In this document: in pieces, positions 62,084 to 64,000 of the stretch
Position numbering within the stretch: position 1 is the stretch's first letter
Layout: every line of letters starts with the position of its first letter
Source: Mesaphorura yosii
Lineage: Eukaryota; Arthropoda; Collembola; Poduromorpha; Tullbergiidae
Direction of reading: 5' to 3'
Assembly: GCA_009869945.1 (NCBI GenBank)
Contig: WIXG01000250.1
Location: 52,899-116,898 of the forward strand
Length of the DNA stretch: 64,000 nt
Translations under genes and position numbers: made by a program
Notes under the pieces: generated by a model
The model's database searches: none
The model's input: the letters and a program-made list of their open reading frames with translations, nothing else
Told to the model about the DNA's origin: nothing

Positions 62084-62569
62084 ATGTTTGCAAGTATGTG
62101 GCAAATGCATCTGCTGCTCTTCTCGGCGCTCCTCATACACTCCTTCCCGTGTCCTTCCGTGGTGGCGGCAGAGGCGTCGCCGCTCTCCAACGGCAAGGAA
62201 GACGACGGAGCCGGGCTGGCTCCTCTGCTGCCCGACCCCCTCGTGGAGGAGATGCTGATGGGGGCAGAGCGAGAGCCCTATGGCTACGGCTATGGTTTTG
62301 GGAGCCGACGGCCCTACTGCGAGTGCGAACTGGGCGTCGGCGGCGTCAGTGCTGGCGGGTTTGGGCCGCCGAGGTTCGTGAAGCGGAACTTCAATCCGTG
62401 GGGCGGGAAGCGAGCGGGAGCTGCGGAGAGCGTCCCTCGGCTACTTGAGTACTTCAAGCGGGGCACCTTCAACGCCTGGGGCGGGAAGCGCCAGGAGGGC
62501 GGGCGGTCGACGAAGAGCGACGGCTCTGGAACCCGGAACCTGCCCTTCAACCCCTGGGGAGGACGCTGA
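62084..62569 (+). CDS. Leucokinin (kinin) preprohormone, 161 aa
   Basis: Kinins are FxxWG-amide neuropeptides that raise Malpighian tubule chloride conductance and gut contraction in arthropods. The coding region is in one exon; the start MFASMWQMHLLLFSALLIHS is the first ATG after the acceptor at 62074, and a signal peptide follows. After a Gly/Tyr-rich spacer come three kinin units: NFNPWG (between KR sites), GTFNAWG (between KR sites) and NLPFNPWG at the very C-terminus, each followed by the amidating Gly. The last unit ends WGGR-stop, so the precursor terminates on the basic residue with no downstream peptide. A pair of cysteines (YCEC) lies in the spacer. AATAAA at 62840-62845. W(X6)W myoinhibitory peptides were excluded by the FxxWG pattern. 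Confidence 0.95.
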   Translation: MFASMWQMHLLLFSALLIHSFPCPSVVAAEASPLSNGKEDDGAGLAPLLPDPLVEEMLMGAEREPYGYGYGFGSRRPYCECELGVGGVSAGGFGPPRFVKRNFNPWGGKRAGAAESVPRLLEYFKRGTFNAWGGKRQEGGRSTKSDGSGTRNLPFNPWGGR

Positions 62570-62839
62570 GCGCCAGCAGAAGCCCGACACGACTACGACA
62601 TGGCACTGCTAATTGCTATGTTAATTAAAGCAGAGTAGAGTAGACCCTCAATTATAAATTGGCTATTGCGCGACAGACGCCGACGCGACGACTGAAGAAT
62701 GCAGACGCTCGATAAGAAATTTACTTACCTGTGGAATTCATGTTTACTTATGCATCAGACGACAAATTCCTCTTCTCCCTGCTCCCTTCATTATCACAGG
62801 GGACACAACGTCGTAACCCTCGTTTCTATGAACGAACGG

Positions 62840-62845
62840 AATAAA
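62840..62845 (+). terminator. Polyadenylation signal of leucokinin
   Basis: AATAAA 271 nt after the stop codon; an ATTAAA variant occurs earlier near 62622. Confidence 0.5.
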
Positions 62846-63177
62846 CTCTCCTCTTGACTCGACTTGACTCTTTTGCATTTCGTCCTTTGTCTTTGTCCAT
62901 TTTCATTTGCATATCAGCAAAATTATTCGCATGGGTTCGGCTGGGTAACGCGACGCGACAGAATTTCGTATTCGTTGCTTCTCGCTCTTTCTTTCTTACT
63001 GTGATTTCCTGCCTGCCTGCCTGTTTGCCTACCCTTTCGCTGCCGTGAAAAGACGTACATCGAAAAGCTCCAACTTGAAATTTAATTAAGCTCCATTCGC
63101 AGTTAACCTCGTCGTGCGCAACATTTAACATTTAGCCCAATTCTCAGTCTTAGAATTTTGAAGATATGTTGAGTGTA

Positions 63178-63389
63178 CATAAGCTATCTCCGTCTCCGAC
63201 TACGTCACCGCTTCCAGGTCCATCATCGAGGTACGTGTGGCAGATCCCTCTCGACAAATCACTGGATAAATTTATCGGATTTCTTAAAAGACTCCGAAGC
63301 AAATCAAGGCAACTAAACCACAAGACGTCCTAGATTATATCGAAGAACTGAAAGCTGAGAAAACCAAAAAGAAAATGTCCCAGTCCTAG
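63178..63389 (+). CDS. Possible terminal exons of an unknown gene
   Basis: An exon beginning after ACATAAG reads AISVSDYVTASRSIIE up to a GTACGTG donor at 63231. Joined to the acceptor CTTAAAAG (ending about 63290) it continues in phase with TPKQIKATKPQDVLDYIEEL, then KAEKTKKKMSQS and a stop. The joined segment has the look of a real charged helical C-terminus. An alternative unspliced frame from the ATG at 63166 covers the same DNA. No upstream exon was found and no family is recognised. Confidence 0.3.
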
Positions 63390-63428
63390 CCTGGGTCGAG
63401 CCGTGACCTCCACCTTTAGCCTACAACT

Positions 63429-63570
63429 TCAACTTCAGCGGCTTTGAATGAAGAGGCTTTTACTCCGAGTGGAGAACCAGCAGCAGCAGCTCCTCCACCG
63501 CCGCTGCAGGACGAAGAGGACGCACTTTCAACAGATTGCAGCTCTGCCTCCGACTCCACAAACTGAAGAC
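63429..63570 (+). CDS. Possible exon with acidic/Pro-rich tail
   Basis: After TTCAACTTCAG a frame reads ALNEEAFTPSGEPAAAAPPP, then LQDEEDALSTDCSSASDSTN and a stop. Composition fits a disordered C-terminus, but no neighbouring exon in phase was found. Low confidence. Confidence 0.2.
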
Positions 63571-63678
63571 CAAGGCAACGTCCCTGCACCAGCATCAGCC
63601 TCGCAGGTATTTGAGTACACTGGATGTGACAAGTGATATATCCGCGCCTGCTAGCTCCGTCGCCACTCCGTCCGCTGT

Positions 63679-64000
63679 CATGGAACCGGAGCTGAAGCTG
63701 AGGGTGAGTCGTCCGTCGAGATGCCCATGCCAATCCTAAAACGCCAAGTAGTCGCCGCTGGAATTCGTGGGCGCAAGTACGTTCAGCTTTGACTTTGACT
63801 CAGTCGCCTCGCCTCGCTTCAGAGTCTCAGAGTCAGCAGTCAATAGAGTCCGCCTTGGCTTTGGCAGCTCTGACCTGATGCCTGATTTCTTTGTTTGTAT
63901 GCAGGTGGAAGAAGGGACAGGGCAAAGGCAAAGGCAAAAGTCGTGCCTCCGCTCGAATACCGAAGCTGGTGCCGAAGACAGCCACGGCCGTAGCATCTAC
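63679..64000 (+). CDS. Possible 5' exons of a gene running off the right edge
   Basis: ATG at 63679 reads MEPELKLR to a consensus GTGAGT donor at about 63703. A good acceptor TTTGTATGCAG ends at about 63905, followed by an exon open to the window edge in two frames (VEEGTGQRQRQKSCLRSN or the Lys/Gly-rich WKKGQGKGKGKSRASARI). Simple splicing favours the first. Too little sequence to identify. Confidence 0.25.

Noticed and set aside
62084-62569. Myoinhibitory peptide/allatostatin B reading of the WGG-KR repeats
   Set aside because: Peptides have a single Trp in the FxxWG pattern, not the W(X6)W pattern of allatostatin B.

Overview
This is a piece of an animal nuclear genome, most likely a crustacean or another pancrustacean. 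Nearly all genes have several exons with consensus GT-AG introns, many only 55-110 nt long. Their homologues are metazoan: teneurin, TSG101, RN-tre, uroporphyrinogen-III synthase, cathepsin D, phenylalanine hydroxylase and a midkine-type factor. Three arthropod neuropeptide precursors are present: allatostatin A, calcitonin-like diuretic hormone DH31 and leucokinin. From memory, the DH31 peptide is nearly identical to decapod and insect DH31, which is the main reason for placing it in Pancrustacea. I cannot fix the order. There are no bacterial operons, CRISPR arrays or recognisable tRNA/rRNA genes.

Layout. 1-4942 (+): the last exons of a teneurin gene, cut by the left edge. 6834-9066 (-): a SLAIN-like coding region, tail to tail with teneurin. 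11480-12670 (-): allatostatin A, with a probable TATA-driven noncoding first exon near 22.1-22.25 kb, implying a 9.4 kb intron. That intron holds a fold-back repeat and a decayed LINE fragment. About 24.99-25.64 kb (-): an unrecognised secreted, prohormone-like gene with its own TATA box. 27.5-28.75 kb (+): an ionotropic-receptor-like gene, incomplete or decayed. 31.7-39.6 kb (+): DH31 with a TATA promoter, a noncoding exon and three coding exons. 42.1-44.25 kb (+): an acidic, prothymosin-like nuclear protein.

From 45.7 kb the window becomes gene-dense: cathepsin D (+), a midkine/pleiotrophin-like factor (+), an RN-tre/USP6NL-type TBC RabGAP (-), uroporphyrinogen-III synthase (+), TSG101 (+), a second decayed LINE fragment (-), phenylalanine hydroxylase (-) and leucokinin (+). 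Possible exons of one or two more genes lie at 63.1-64.0 kb.

The left and central part is sparse and dominated by regulated neuropeptide genes with large introns. The right part is a compact block of housekeeping genes. The three recognised neuropeptide genes share one architecture: a TATA box, a short noncoding first exon, and a splice acceptor at or within 10 nt of the start codon. AstA, DH31 and kinin all act on gut motility and fluid secretion in arthropods. Their linkage within about 51 kb, possibly with a fourth prohormone-like gene, is the most interesting large-scale feature. I found no convincing entirely new molecular system. The best novelty candidates are the orphan secreted-peptide gene at 25 kb and the neuropeptide cluster.
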